Below are positions 41,795 through 50,475 of a stretch of 64,000 bases of DNA, piece by piece. The DNA is from Thermococcus chitonophagus (GTDB lineage: Archaea > Methanobacteriota_B > Thermococci > Thermococcales > Thermococcaceae), in the NCBI RefSeq assembly GCF_002214605.1, contig NZ_CP015193.1:662978-726977 (forward strand). Reading direction: 5' to 3'. The position numbers and the translations under genes are program-made. The notes under the pieces were generated by a model. The model ran no database searches. It saw only the letters and a program-made list of their open reading frames with translations, and was not told the origin of the DNA. Numbering within the stretch: position 1 is the first letter of the stretch; each line of letters starts with the position of its first letter.

Positions 41795-42812
41795 CCTCTT
41801 CAATAGAATTAACCAGGTAAAGCCCAGGATAAGACTTGACGTTGGCCAGCCCGATATACCGGTTGCTGAGGAGATCATCGAGGAGGCCGTAAAATCCCTG
41901 AGGAGTGGAGAGACAAGGTACGTAAGTACATTGGGGTTGGATGAACTTAGAGAGAGGATAGCTGAAGTTGAAGGCGTCTCTAAGGATGAGGTTATAGTAG
42001 GCCCTGGGGCCAAGATACTGATAGCTGCTGAGATTGCAATGGCTAAGAAAATAGCAGTAATAGCTCCCTACTGGAATGCCTACCTCCTGATGGCAAACCA
42101 GTTTGGTAAAGAAGTAGAAGTAGTGGAGACAAGACTCGAGGACTCTTGGGTTCCTCAGCTTGACGGTGTTGATGCTGACCTTCTCATAATAAACTACCCC
42201 AACAATCCAACCGGGAGAGTTCTCTCGAGAAGGGAGCTGAAGGCTCTCTTGGATGTTGCAGAGGATAAAGGCATGAAAGTGCTGTCGGACGAGATATATG
42301 CCGAGATCTCATTCAAGCAGTTCACACCTGCAAGGGAGCTTTACGATAACGTAGTAACTGTAAAGGGGTTCTCAAAGCTCTACTCGATGACGGGCTTTAG
42401 ACTTGGCTACGCGATAGCTGACAGAGAAGAGGTTTTGAAGATAAAGAGGTTCATAGAATCCACAGTAACGTGCGTTCCTCCCTTCGTCCAGCGGGCGGGT
42501 ATTAAGGCCCTGGAACTTAGGGAGAGGCTCATGGATGAAGTCACCAAGGAGTACGAGAAAAGGGCTAAGCTCGCGTCGAAAATCCTTAAAGGGCTTGACT
42601 TTCACGAGCCTGAAGGTGCGTTCTATCTCTTCCTAAGGGTTCCCATTGATGGAATGGAGTTCGTTGAGAGGCTCCTAAGGAGGAGCGTCTCTGCATTCCC
42701 TGGGAAGGCCTTTGGAAACTATGACAACTTCATACGGATCTCCCTCACGAGTGACAAGCTTGAAGAGGGTCTCAAGATAATTAGGGAGGAGGCAGAATGC
42801 GCATCGGAGTGA
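41778..42812 (+). CDS. Aromatic-type aminotransferase (class I)
   Basis: PLP aminotransferase, 344 residues: RLDVGQPDIPV at the N-terminus, NYPNNPTGR, VLSDEIYAEI, and the PLP lysine in VKGFSKLYSMTGFRLGY. Its place between chorismate mutase and prephenate dehydrogenase argues for the last amination step to tyrosine and phenylalanine (inference). The SD GGAGGTGA precedes ATG 41778. Overlaps tyrA by 16 nt. Confidence 0.9.
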   Translation: MFNVYDLFNRINQVKPRIRLDVGQPDIPVAEEIIEEAVKSLRSGETRYVSTLGLDELRERIAEVEGVSKDEVIVGPGAKILIAAEIAMAKKIAVIAPYWNAYLLMANQFGKEVEVVETRLEDSWVPQLDGVDADLLIINYPNNPTGRVLSRRELKALLDVAEDKGMKVLSDEIYAEISFKQFTPARELYDNVVTVKGFSKLYSMTGFRLGYAIADREEVLKIKRFIESTVTCVPPFVQRAGIKALELRERLMDEVTKEYEKRAKLASKILKGLDFHEPEGAFYLFLRVPIDGMEFVERLLRRSVSAFPGKAFGNYDNFIRISLTSDKLEEGLKIIREEAECASE

Positions 42813-43576
42813 GCGGCTACGGAAAGATGGGAAGGACATTTGCAAGGATCCTCGGGAAAAAGCATGAGGTCAGGGTGTATTCTAACTACTCCAAGCGAGA
42901 CTTCTCAAGTCTCAGGGAGCTCTACGAGTGGAGTGATGTTATAATATTAGCGACATCGATGGAAAAGATAAGGGATCAGCTACAGGAGCTTAAGGAGATC
43001 GCCCAAGAAAATCCGAAGGGCACTGTTCTCTTTGACATCGCGACGTTTAAGTCGGAGATAATCGAATTGTATGTTGATTTCCCTAAGAGTGTTAAGGTTG
43101 CGAGCGTTCATCCAATGTTTGGCCCAGGTGTTACGTCTTTCGAAGGGGAGAGATTCATAATTGTCCCAGTACCCGGTAGGGAAGATGACTCTAGGATGGT
43201 GGCTGATCTCATTAGAAAGTTTGGAGGGAATGTATCTTTCCTTCCGGCCGAAAAACATGATTACATCATGGGCTACGTTATAGGGGTTCCATATGCCCTG
43301 GGTCTGGCGTATTTGAGGCTTTCCCTCAAGAGGGGTCTTGACGAGTTTGGGGGGACGTCGCACGAGTACCTAATTACCTATGGGAAGGCGGTGCTCAATG
43401 ACTCTCCAGAATTCATCAGGGAGGTTCTCAAGAACTCGTGGAAGCAGATAGTGGAGTTCCTGGGAATGGTTCTTAGTGTAAATCCTGGGCAACTTAAAGA
43501 GGAAGTCGGGAAGGAAGAAATAGAGGGGGCATATAAGAAGTTTTATGAATGCCTTAAAGGCCGGAAAGCTCTTTAA
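42797..43576 (+). CDS. tyrA: Prephenate dehydrogenase TyrA
   Basis: NAD(P)-dependent oxidative decarboxylation of prephenate to 4-hydroxyphenylpyruvate. Rossmann start RIGVSGYGKMGRTFA, VASVHPMFGPG (catalytic His), and the all-helical C-terminal domain typical of TyrA. 259 residues, with no fused mutase or ACT domain. Convergent with trpA; the last 23 nt overlap its 3' end. No prephenate dehydratase (PheA) follows. Confidence 0.93.
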   Translation: MRIGVSGYGKMGRTFARILGKKHEVRVYSNYSKRDFSSLRELYEWSDVIILATSMEKIRDQLQELKEIAQENPKGTVLFDIATFKSEIIELYVDFPKSVKVASVHPMFGPGVTSFEGERFIIVPVPGREDDSRMVADLIRKFGGNVSFLPAEKHDYIMGYVIGVPYALGLAYLRLSLKRGLDEFGGTSHEYLITYGKAVLNDSPEFIREVLKNSWKQIVEFLGMVLSVNPGQLKEEVGKEEIEGAYKKFYECLKGRKAL

Positions 43577-44300
43577 GCTTCTTCCTTAACATCTCTTCTG
43601 CTCCCTCTCCGTACTCTCCTATCAGCCTTACAAGGGCACTTCCTACAACAACGCCGTTTGCCCCAGCGTTCAATAGCTCTTCAACGTGCTCCCTCTTGGA
43701 GACTCCAAATCCTACCGCTACCTTGTTCTTGCAGATCTTCTTTGCCCTCTTTAGCAGGTCAAATGCTGTTTTAGGTATCTCCTCCCTTGCTCCAGTTGTT
43801 CCGTACAGGGATATTAGGTAGACGAAGCCAGTAGTTGCCCTGTCTATCTCCCTGAGCCTATCATCGGGGGTGTTTGGTGCGGCAAGGAAGACCGTCTTTA
43901 TTCCCTCCTCCCTGGCAACGTCGAGGAAATGCTGGGCGTGAGTTACGGGCAAATCAACTATGAGCATCCCATCAACACCGGCATCCTTTGCCATTCCTAG
44001 GAACTCCTCAACTCCAGTCCTAAATACCGGATTGTAGTACGTCATGAGTACTATGGGAGTGTCTGAGTGCTTCCTGAATTCTCTAACGATCCGGAAGGCG
44101 TCTTCAAGCTTAAAGCCGTTCTTCAGGGCCCTGAAGTGTGACTCCTGGATCGTTTTTCCATCTGCCATTGGGTCGCTGAAAGGTATGCCGAGCTCTATCG
44201 CCCCGGCATATTCATCTACGGCAAGCAGAAACCTTAAGGTTGCCTTGGCGCTTGGATCTCCTGCCGTTATGTATGGGATTATTGACTGATCCTTAAACAT
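43554..44300 (-). CDS. trpA: Tryptophan synthase alpha subunit TrpA
   Basis: TIM barrel cleaving indole-3-glycerol phosphate. Catalytic Glu in [15 protein letters not shown] and Asp in the same loop region; ITAGDPS and [11 protein letters not shown] (phosphate loop) follow. 248 residues. Last gene of the trp operon; overlaps trpB by 8 nt and the convergent tyrA by 23 nt. ATG 44300. Confidence 0.96.
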   Translation of the reverse strand: MFKDQSIIPYITAGDPSAKATLRFLLAVDEYAGAIELGIPFSDPMADGKTIQESHFRALKNGFKLEDAFRIVREFRKHSDTPIVLMTYYNPVFRTGVEEFLGMAKDAGVDGMLIVDLPVTHAQHFLDVAREEGIKTVFLAAPNTPDDRLREIDRATTGFVYLISLYGTTGAREEIPKTAFDLLKRAKKICKNKVAVGFGVSKREHVEELLNAGANGVVVGSALVRLIGEYGEGAEEMLRKKLKELSGL

Positions 44301-45456
44301 CTCCGCTCACCCTCAGGACGATATCTAGATCCTTGTCCCCCCTTCCCGAGAGGTTCACGATTATTATCTCATCCTTACTCATTTCCTTGGCTAGCTTCAT
44401 TGCATAGGCTACTGCATGAGCGGATTCAAGTGCGGGAATTATTCCCTCTGTCCTTGAGAGCTCGTGAAAAGCTCTCAATGCTTCCTCATCGGTGACGGTG
44501 ACGTACTCTGCCCTGCCGCTCTCCTTTAGGTAGGCATGCTCCGGCCCAACCCCAGGATAGTCGAGCCCTGCGGCGATACTGTGGGTTGGTGTTATCTGAC
44601 CCTCTTCGTTCTGCAGGAAGTAGCTCAGCATTCCGTGGAAGACCCCCTTTTGTCCGGCGTTCAGGGAGGCCGAGTGGAGTCCCGTGTGTAGGCCTTTTCC
44701 TCCGGCCTCAACTCCTATTAGCCTGACCTTATCGTTGACGAATGGGTAGAATATGCCCATCGCGTTACTCCCTCCCCCAACGCACGCAACTATGGCATCT
44801 GGTAGGCTTCCCTCAGCTTCGAGTATCTGTTGCTTTGCCTCCCTTCCTATCACTGACTGAAAGTCCCTGACTATTACCGGATAGGGATAGGGGCCAACGA
44901 CGGAACCTATGAGGTAGTGTGAGTACTCAAAGGTTGCAACCCAATCCCTCAAAGCCTCGTTTATCGCATCCTTCAGAGTCCTAGAACCGCTGTGGACGGG
45001 AATTACGTTGGCCCCAAGGAGCTTCATTCTGAACACGTTCATCTTCTGCCTCTCAACGTCTTCCGCCCCCATGTACACGTCAACCTTCATGCCGAGTAAT
45101 GCGCCCGCCATTGCCGTCGCAACGCCATGTTGTCCCGCTCCCGTCTCCGCTATTAGCCTTGTCTTTCCCATGAACTTTGCAAGTAGCGCCTGCCCTATGG
45201 CATTGTTTGTCTTGTGGGCCCCTCCATGGACCAGATCTTCTCTCTTTAGGTAGATCTTTGCACCTCCTATCTTCTTCGTAAGCCTCTCGGCGTAGTAGAG
45301 TGGAGTTGGTCTACCTGCCCATGTTCTCAGGTAGTAGTTTAACTGCCTGTTGAATTCCTCATCATCTTTAAGCCTCTTGTAAGCCTTTTCTAACTCTCTT
45401 AAAGGTTCAATTAGCGTTTCTGGAACAAATTGTCCTCCAAATTCACCGAACCACAC
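44293..45456 (-). CDS. trpB: Tryptophan synthase beta subunit TrpB (TrpB1)
   Basis: PLP enzyme joining indole and serine. PLP lysine in [18 protein letters not shown], catalytic Glu in ETGAGQHG, phosphate-binding [10 protein letters not shown]. 387 residues. Closely similar to P. furiosus TrpB but different at many positions by my memory of that sequence, which sets the species apart. GTG start at 45456 with a GGAGGGC SD. Overlaps trpF by 14 nt. Confidence 0.97.
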   Translation of the reverse strand: MWFGEFGGQFVPETLIEPLRELEKAYKRLKDDEEFNRQLNYYLRTWAGRPTPLYYAERLTKKIGGAKIYLKREDLVHGGAHKTNNAIGQALLAKFMGKTRLIAETGAGQHGVATAMAGALLGMKVDVYMGAEDVERQKMNVFRMKLLGANVIPVHSGSRTLKDAINEALRDWVATFEYSHYLIGSVVGPYPYPVIVRDFQSVIGREAKQQILEAEGSLPDAIVACVGGGSNAMGIFYPFVNDKVRLIGVEAGGKGLHTGLHSASLNAGQKGVFHGMLSYFLQNEEGQITPTHSIAAGLDYPGVGPEHAYLKESGRAEYVTVTDEEALRAFHELSRTEGIIPALESAHAVAYAMKLAKEMSKDEIIIVNLSGRGDKDLDIVLRVSGDV

Positions 45457-46069
45457 TTTTAGCCCTCCTTACAAATTCCCTTACAAGCGATTCATCCTTC
45501 CCGTTCTCTCTTTCAACTCCCGAAGAAACGTCAACACCGAACGGCTTCACAATTCTTACAACCTCTTCAACGTTTTCTGGCCTTAACCCTCCGGCTATAA
45601 TGATGGGCACCTTCTTTGCCACTATCGAAGAAACCCTAAGATCGTGCATCCTTCCTGTCCCTGCCCCAGTATCGAGTAAAATTCTATCAACTTCATACTG
45701 GTATATCTTCTCGAGCAACCTTTCTGCGTCTTCCTCGGGGTTCTTGCTCTTTTTGGGTACTTTAAAGGCTTTCATTATAAAAACTCCATACTCATCTTTC
45801 AGCCTATTTACAGTTTCTGGTGTGGTGTCTGAATGAACCTGAATGTACTCCGCATTGGTTTTCTCAATAGCAACTGCCCACTCCGAGAATCCAACCATTC
45901 TAGAGACCAAAAATACTGGAATTTTCGCTTCTTGAATTATCGTCCTTGCTTCGTTGATGGAAATCCTCCTCTTAGAAAGGGAATTTACAACTACTCCCGT
46001 AGCATCAGCGTACTTTTCAACGATCCTGAGCTCGTCCAAACTCCTAATTCCGCAGATCTTCACGAACAT
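45443..46069 (-). CDS. trpF: Phosphoribosylanthranilate isomerase TrpF
   Basis: TIM-barrel isomerase: catalytic Cys in [15 protein letters not shown], catalytic Asp in [10 protein letters not shown], and phosphate-binding [10 protein letters not shown] plus GVDVSSGVE. 208 residues. ATG 46069 overlaps the trpG stop (TAATG). Middle gene of the trp operon. Confidence 0.95.
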   Translation of the reverse strand: MFVKICGIRSLDELRIVEKYADATGVVVNSLSKRRISINEARTIIQEAKIPVFLVSRMVGFSEWAVAIEKTNAEYIQVHSDTTPETVNRLKDEYGVFIMKAFKVPKKSKNPEEDAERLLEKIYQYEVDRILLDTGAGTGRMHDLRVSSIVAKKVPIIIAGGLRPENVEEVVRIVKPFGVDVSSGVERENGKDESLVREFVRRAKSVVR

Positions 46070-46641
46070 TATCTCGTCATCTCCACAAAGTTTTTGATAA
46101 TTTTTAACCCTTCCTTACTCTCCCATTCAGTTAAAACGCTCTCAGGATGGAACTGAACTCCTTCAATGGGCTTCCTCTTGTGTCTAATCCCCATTATCAC
46201 ATTATCATCGAGTGAGACTGCCGTAACTTTGAATCCCTTTGGAACCTGGAGAACCGCTAGAGAGTGGTACCTGCCTCCCATTAAGGGGTTCTTAATCCCC
46301 TTAAACACTCCCCTACCGTCATGCTTTATTGGGCTGGCTTTTCCATGCCTGGGCTTAACCCTGCCAACGTATCCCCCAAAGACCTCTGCAATAATCTGAT
46401 GGCCGAGACAAACTCCCAACACCGGAACATCAGCCTCTGCAACGATTTCTGGTGAATTCCCGACTTCCCTTCTATCCCTGGGGTGTCCTGGGCCGGGGGA
46501 GATTATTATGCCGTCAGGGTTCAGCTTTTTCACCTCTGCTAGTCCAATAGTATTGGGAACGACCTTGACCTCGTCAAAAAAGGATGCGTATTCAGCTAGA
46601 TTCCACACGAAGGAGTCTCTGTTGTTAACTATCAGTATCAT
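46069..46641 (-). CDS. trpG: Anthranilate synthase component II TrpG
   Basis: Class I glutaminase giving ammonia to TrpE. ISPGPGHPRD (oxyanion), nucleophile in GVCLGHQII, and His-Glu in VQFHPESVL. 190 residues. ATG 46641 follows the SD GGGGTGAG within the end of trpE (17-nt overlap). Confidence 0.95.
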   Translation of the reverse strand: MILIVNNRDSFVWNLAEYASFFDEVKVVPNTIGLAEVKKLNPDGIIISPGPGHPRDRREVGNSPEIVAEADVPVLGVCLGHQIIAEVFGGYVGRVKPRHGKASPIKHDGRGVFKGIKNPLMGGRYHSLAVLQVPKGFKVTAVSLDDNVIMGIRHKRKPIEGVQFHPESVLTEWESKEGLKIIKNFVEMTR

Positions 46642-47941
46642 ACCCGCTCACCCCAAAGGCCTTGAGAACGGCCTTCATCTTATTCTCCGTCTCATAGAAT
46701 TCCTTTTCAGGCACTGAATCCGCAACTATCCCGGCTCCTGCCCTAATGTACGCCCTCCTCTCGATTTCTGCCATTCTAATTGCTATTGCAAAATCAGCGT
46801 AGCCGGTTGCCGAGAAGTAGCCAACGGCCCCCCCGTAAACCTTTCTCCTGCTCCTCTCCAGCTCATCGATTATCTCCATTGCCCTTATCTTTGGAGCTCC
46901 CGTTAATGTTCCAGCAGGGAACGAGGCTTCGATAGCATCAAACATGTCTTTATCTTCTGCGAGCTCTCCGACAACTTCACTTTCTATGTGCTGGACGTGG
47001 CTGTACTTTATCACGTCGAAGAACCTGACGAGCCTTACTGTGGTTGGCTTTGACACGATTCTAACGTCATTCCTCGCTAAATCAACGAGCATTACATGCT
47101 CTGCTCTTTCCTTCTCATCCTGCAGGAGTTTCCTTTCTATCTCCCTATCTTCCTCGGGAGTTCTTCCTCTCGGAGCAGTTCCAGCTATTGGATTTATCCT
47201 GAATATCCTGCCCTCCACTGAACCCATCGTTTCCGGTGAAGCTCCAACGAGGGTCTTCTCAAATTCAAGGAGGAAGGTGTAGGGCGAGGGATTTATCTCC
47301 GTTAGCCGAGCGTAGATATCGAAAGGATCAAGGTCGGTTTTGACCTCGTACTGCCTTGAAAGAACAACCTGGAAGACGTCTCCTGAGTATATGTAGTCCT
47401 TTCCCCGCTCAACGATTTTCATGAACTCCTCCTTGTCTGCATCCGTTCTTATTATCTTAGAACCGCCGTCACCCAGGCTTATTCTTTCGCTTTCCGCTTT
47501 TCTCACTATCTCCTCTGGGCTGAAGGGAGGCTGTCTGAGGTAAAAGAAGTAGAAATCGCCGTTTAGGTGGTCATAAACAAAGGTCCATGGATAATAGGCG
47601 AATATTGAAGGTTCTTCAATGCTGCCTTCAATATAATTGTGAACGGAATCGTATGCTATATACCCTACGAACCCGGCTAGGAACCTCTCTCCTTCAACTC
47701 TGTCCTTCATTAGTCCCTTTAGGGCTTTGAATGGGTTTGTTTCTTCCTTTATTCTTTCTCCATCTAGATACGTCCCTTTCCCGGATATCTTTACGATGAA
47801 CTCTGGTTCTGCCGATATGAACGTAAACCTTGCCTTTTTGCTGTCCTTCTCTGCTGAGCGGAGGATGAAGGGGTATGAAAGCTCCCTAATGGCGGAGTAG
47901 AGCTTGAGTGGGTCAACGTACTTCAGCTTTTTGATAGGCAT
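46625..47941 (-). CDS. trpE: Anthranilate synthase component I TrpE
   Basis: Chorismate-utilising enzyme producing anthranilate. GDVFQVVLSRQYEVK, SPETMGSVEG, IAGTAPRGRTPEED, HVMLVDLARNDVRIVSKPTTV and GTLTGAPKIRAMEII are all family motifs. 438 residues. The N-terminal feedback region reads FILRSAEKDSK in place of the bacterial LLES motif, so tryptophan inhibition is likely but not proven. ATG 47941 has a GGAGGAG SD. Overlaps trpD by 19 nt. Confidence 0.96.
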   Translation of the reverse strand: MPIKKLKYVDPLKLYSAIRELSYPFILRSAEKDSKKARFTFISAEPEFIVKISGKGTYLDGERIKEETNPFKALKGLMKDRVEGERFLAGFVGYIAYDSVHNYIEGSIEEPSIFAYYPWTFVYDHLNGDFYFFYLRQPPFSPEEIVRKAESERISLGDGGSKIIRTDADKEEFMKIVERGKDYIYSGDVFQVVLSRQYEVKTDLDPFDIYARLTEINPSPYTFLLEFEKTLVGASPETMGSVEGRIFRINPIAGTAPRGRTPEEDREIERKLLQDEKERAEHVMLVDLARNDVRIVSKPTTVRLVRFFDVIKYSHVQHIESEVVGELAEDKDMFDAIEASFPAGTLTGAPKIRAMEIIDELERSRRKVYGGAVGYFSATGYADFAIAIRMAEIERRAYIRAGAGIVADSVPEKEFYETENKMKAVLKAFGVSGYDTDS

Positions 47942-48897
47942 GCGATCTCCTCCAGCTTTCTGAGCATTTCCCTTCCGAGAACATTTTCTACAGCTTCAAC
48001 TCCCTCCTTCAAATCCTTGACAACTTTCGAAGCGTATAGTGCCGTTGCGGCATTGATTAAGATGAAATTCCTATCCTCGCTCCTTCCATTTCCTGCTAAA
48101 ACTGCTTTCACTCTCTCGGCGCTTTCCTGGGGAGAGTTGCAGGGGACTACCTTAACCCTCTCTAGGCCAAAATCTTCTGGTGTAACCTTGTAGACTTCGA
48201 CATTTCTTCCGTTGACTTCGGCAACTATGGTTTCATCCCCTGGGTTCACTTCATCTAATCCTGATCCGTGCACTACTAGGGCCCTCTCCACTCCCAAGAA
48301 TGTTAGTGCCTTTGCAATCTTCTCCACGAGTTCTGGGGAGTTAACCCCAACAACTTGGTAGCTGGGCTCTGCTGGACTTGCCAAAGGTCCCAAGATGTTA
48401 AAGACAGTCTTTATTCTTAGTAGCTTTCTGACTGGCATTATCCTCTTCAGCGCGGGATGGTACATCGGTGCAAATAGAAAAGTAAAGTTTGCTTTTTCGA
48501 CCATTTCTCTAGCTTTCTCCGGTGGGATCTTGATGTTTATTCCTAAGGCCTCGAGAAGGTTCGCTGAACCGCTCTTTGATGTTATTGAAACATTGCCGTG
48601 CTTTGCAACTTTTGTAAATGCCGAGAGTATTATTGCCGAGGCGGTACTAACATTTATCGTTGAGGCTCCATCTCCTCCCGTTCCTGCAGTGTCTGCTACT
48701 TTGCCGAGATCAACCTTTATTGCATGGTCTCTCATGGCCCTTGCGAGCCCCGCTATTTCTTCGGCCGTGTACCCTTTGGTCTGCAGTGCTGCTAGATACG
48801 CAGCTATCCTAACTTCGCTTTCCCTCATTAGCTCGCTGAAAAGGTTGTACGCTTCCTTAAACGTAAGATTTTCCCCCTCGATAATTTTCTCCAACAT
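47923..48897 (-). CDS. trpD: Anthranilate phosphoribosyltransferase TrpD
   Basis: Transfers phosphoribose to anthranilate. PRPP-binding TAGTGGDGASTINVSTA, KHGNVSITSKSGSANLLEALG, MYHPALK and NILGPLASP. 324 residues. ATG 48897 overlaps the trpC stop (TAATG). Confidence 0.95.
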   Translation of the reverse strand: MLEKIIEGENLTFKEAYNLFSELMRESEVRIAAYLAALQTKGYTAEEIAGLARAMRDHAIKVDLGKVADTAGTGGDGASTINVSTASAIILSAFTKVAKHGNVSITSKSGSANLLEALGINIKIPPEKAREMVEKANFTFLFAPMYHPALKRIMPVRKLLRIKTVFNILGPLASPAEPSYQVVGVNSPELVEKIAKALTFLGVERALVVHGSGLDEVNPGDETIVAEVNGRNVEVYKVTPEDFGLERVKVVPCNSPQESAERVKAVLAGNGRSEDRNFILINAATALYASKVVKDLKEGVEAVENVLGREMLRKLEEIACLSKS

Positions 48898-49580
48898 TAA
48901 AGATCAGCCTCCACAAAAGTTTTGAGAAGTGCCCCAGGATCTTCAGCCTTCATTAGGGCAGTTCCTATGAGTGCTGCATCGGCAACTTTTAGGGCTCTCC
49001 TGAGGTCTTCGATCGTGGCTATACCACTTTCGCTGACTTTCACAAATTTCCTTGGTATTTTTGGTGCAAGCCTCTCCGTCAGTGATACATTGCCATCATC
49101 GAGCTCTAACTTCCCTATATCCCTGTTGTTTATCCCTATCATTGTCGAGTTCGTAGTTAGGGCTATTCCTAGCTCTTCTTCTGTATGCACTTCAACGAGG
49201 GTGTCAAGTCCGTGCTCTTTGGCATAGTCGACGAACTCTGGGAGTCTATCCCTTAGAATTCTGGTTATCAGGAGTATTGCCGAACCTCCAGCTTCGGCTG
49301 TTTTCTCAATTTCCTCTTTTGTTGTAATGAAGTCCTTCCTGAGAACTGGTAGCTCCGTTTCCCTGCAGAGCTTTTTGAAAAATTCGAAACTTCCCTTAAA
49401 GTACTTGGGATCTGTTATGTATGAAATACCTACTGCTCCTGCTTCCTCGTATTTCCTGAGTATCTCAAAAGGATCCCTGCCCCTTAAAAGGTCGCCATAC
49501 TTTGGAGAATAGACTTTAAGCTCGGCTATTATGGCGTTTTTCTTAGAGGTTCTTATTGCCCTGCTTAATCCAAAAACCAT
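48897..49580 (-). CDS. trpC: Indole-3-glycerol phosphate synthase TrpC
   Basis: TIM barrel ring-closing enzyme: catalytic Lys in IAELKVYSPKYGD, FKKL, second Lys in LRKDFITT, Glu in LVEVHTEEE, IGINNRDI and SESGI. About 227 residues from ATG 49580 (GTG 49583 is adjacent). The longer frame to 49640 would start upstream of the TATA box TTTTAAATTTA and is rejected. First gene of the trp operon. GGTGGG serves as SD. Confidence 0.94.
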   Translation of the reverse strand: MVFGLSRAIRTSKKNAIIAELKVYSPKYGDLLRGRDPFEILRKYEEAGAVGISYITDPKYFKGSFEFFKKLCRETELPVLRKDFITTKEEIEKTAEAGGSAILLITRILRDRLPEFVDYAKEHGLDTLVEVHTEEELGIALTTNSTMIGINNRDIGKLELDDGNVSLTERLAPKIPRKFVKVSESGIATIEDLRRALKVADAALIGTALMKAEDPGALLKTFVEADL

Positions 49581-49616
49581 CACCCATTTGAGCCCACCGA
49601 AACTGAAGGATTTCCT

Positions 49617-49639
49617 AAATAAATTTAAAAGTTTGGACA
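49617..49639 (-). promoter_or_regulatory. trp operon promoter with TGTCCAAAC motif
   Basis: On the minus strand TGTCCAAAC (49639-49631) abuts TATA TTTTAAATTTA (about 49630-49620), about 25-30 nt before the expected transcription start. The motif resembles TGTCTAAAC in the same position before the chorismate mutase TATA box. The divergent ACT-regulator gene starts about 130 bp from trpC, leaving this region as its likely target. Confidence 0.55.
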
Positions 49640-49711
49640 TTTTTGCCTATCCATATTCCATTCGGAAAAAGATTTAACCCAATGCAACTAAAAAGTCGAA
49701 GGGTGTTTCAA

Positions 49712-50386
49712 ATGGAAGAAGAGAAGAAGAGCATAGCTAAGCTCGTAAAGGATCTCGTGATGGCAAAGCCCTGCGTGAGGGAAATGATGATACTTGGTGT
49801 CGTAAATTACAGTGCTCTCGCTAGGCTATTCCATGAAGAACTCGAAAAGAGAGGAATTAAAGCTTCGGTTGGGGCCATAAAGATGGCTCTAATAAGGCTG
49901 GGGGAGGAGTTGAGTGAGGAGAGGGCATCTTTCGAGAATGCGATAAAGGGGGTCATAGCAAAAACCGTTATAGAGTTGCAATCTGATCTGGTTGTTATAA
50001 CAGTGAACAAGCAGGTGGCCCTTGGCAGAATGAATAGGCTTTTTGAGATAATGAAGGAAACAAGATTCTTCCAGCTCTCCCAGGGAGTCGACACTTTTAC
50101 AATCGCAATAGCTAATGAGGACAAGGAGAAGGTTCTAGAGGCCCTTAAGGATGGAGTAGTTGACATAGTTGACGGCCAGACAGCAATAATACTTATAAGT
50201 CCTTACGGAATCATGCAGACCCCAGGGATAATAGCATTCATAACCACCGCACTTGCGATAAATGGAATAAACCTTACCCAAGTTATATCCTGCCACAAGG
50301 ACACAGTTCTCCTCGTTGACAGGAAAGATGCGCCCTCTGCGTACAGGGTGTTAGAGGATCTCATTCTCAGGATGAGGGAAAGTTAG
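49712..50386 (+). CDS. ACT-domain transcription regulator, divergent from trp
   Basis: 224 residues. The N-terminal 60 form a helical, probably HTH, region (KPCVREMMILGVVNYSALARLF and ASVGAIKMALIRLG). Two ACT-like modules follow: about 75-145 (DLVVITVNKQVALGRMNRLFEIM) and 150-224 (TAIILISPYGIMQTPGIIAFIT...INLTQVISC). HTH-ACT proteins divergent from trp are known as TrpY in methanogens; by position this may be the Thermococcales counterpart, though orthology is unproven. ATG 49712 follows GGGTG. An upstream AT-rich ATTTAA (49672-49677) may be its TATA box. Confidence 0.75.
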   Translation: MEEEKKSIAKLVKDLVMAKPCVREMMILGVVNYSALARLFHEELEKRGIKASVGAIKMALIRLGEELSEERASFENAIKGVIAKTVIELQSDLVVITVNKQVALGRMNRLFEIMKETRFFQLSQGVDTFTIAIANEDKEKVLEALKDGVVDIVDGQTAIILISPYGIMQTPGIIAFITTALAINGINLTQVISCHKDTVLLVDRKDAPSAYRVLEDLILRMRES

Positions 50387-50475
50387 TAACATTTGCAACA
50401 TTACTTTTCTATTTTTGCATCATCAGTTACAAAAAGCATTTAAGTATTCCATTTTCCAGCTTGAGAGGGCACTTC

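Noticed and set aside
49540-49640. A Trp leader module in the trp operon, suggested by AATGGGTGATG before trpC
   Set aside because: The string resembles the module 2/3 junction, but no MPxQ frame with a stop precedes trpC; the TGG is immediately before the TrpC start and is not part of a leader peptide I can define.
50395-50430. Minus-strand CTGATGATG as a guide-RNA C box before carA
   Set aside because: The first position is not purine and no D box lies at the right distance.
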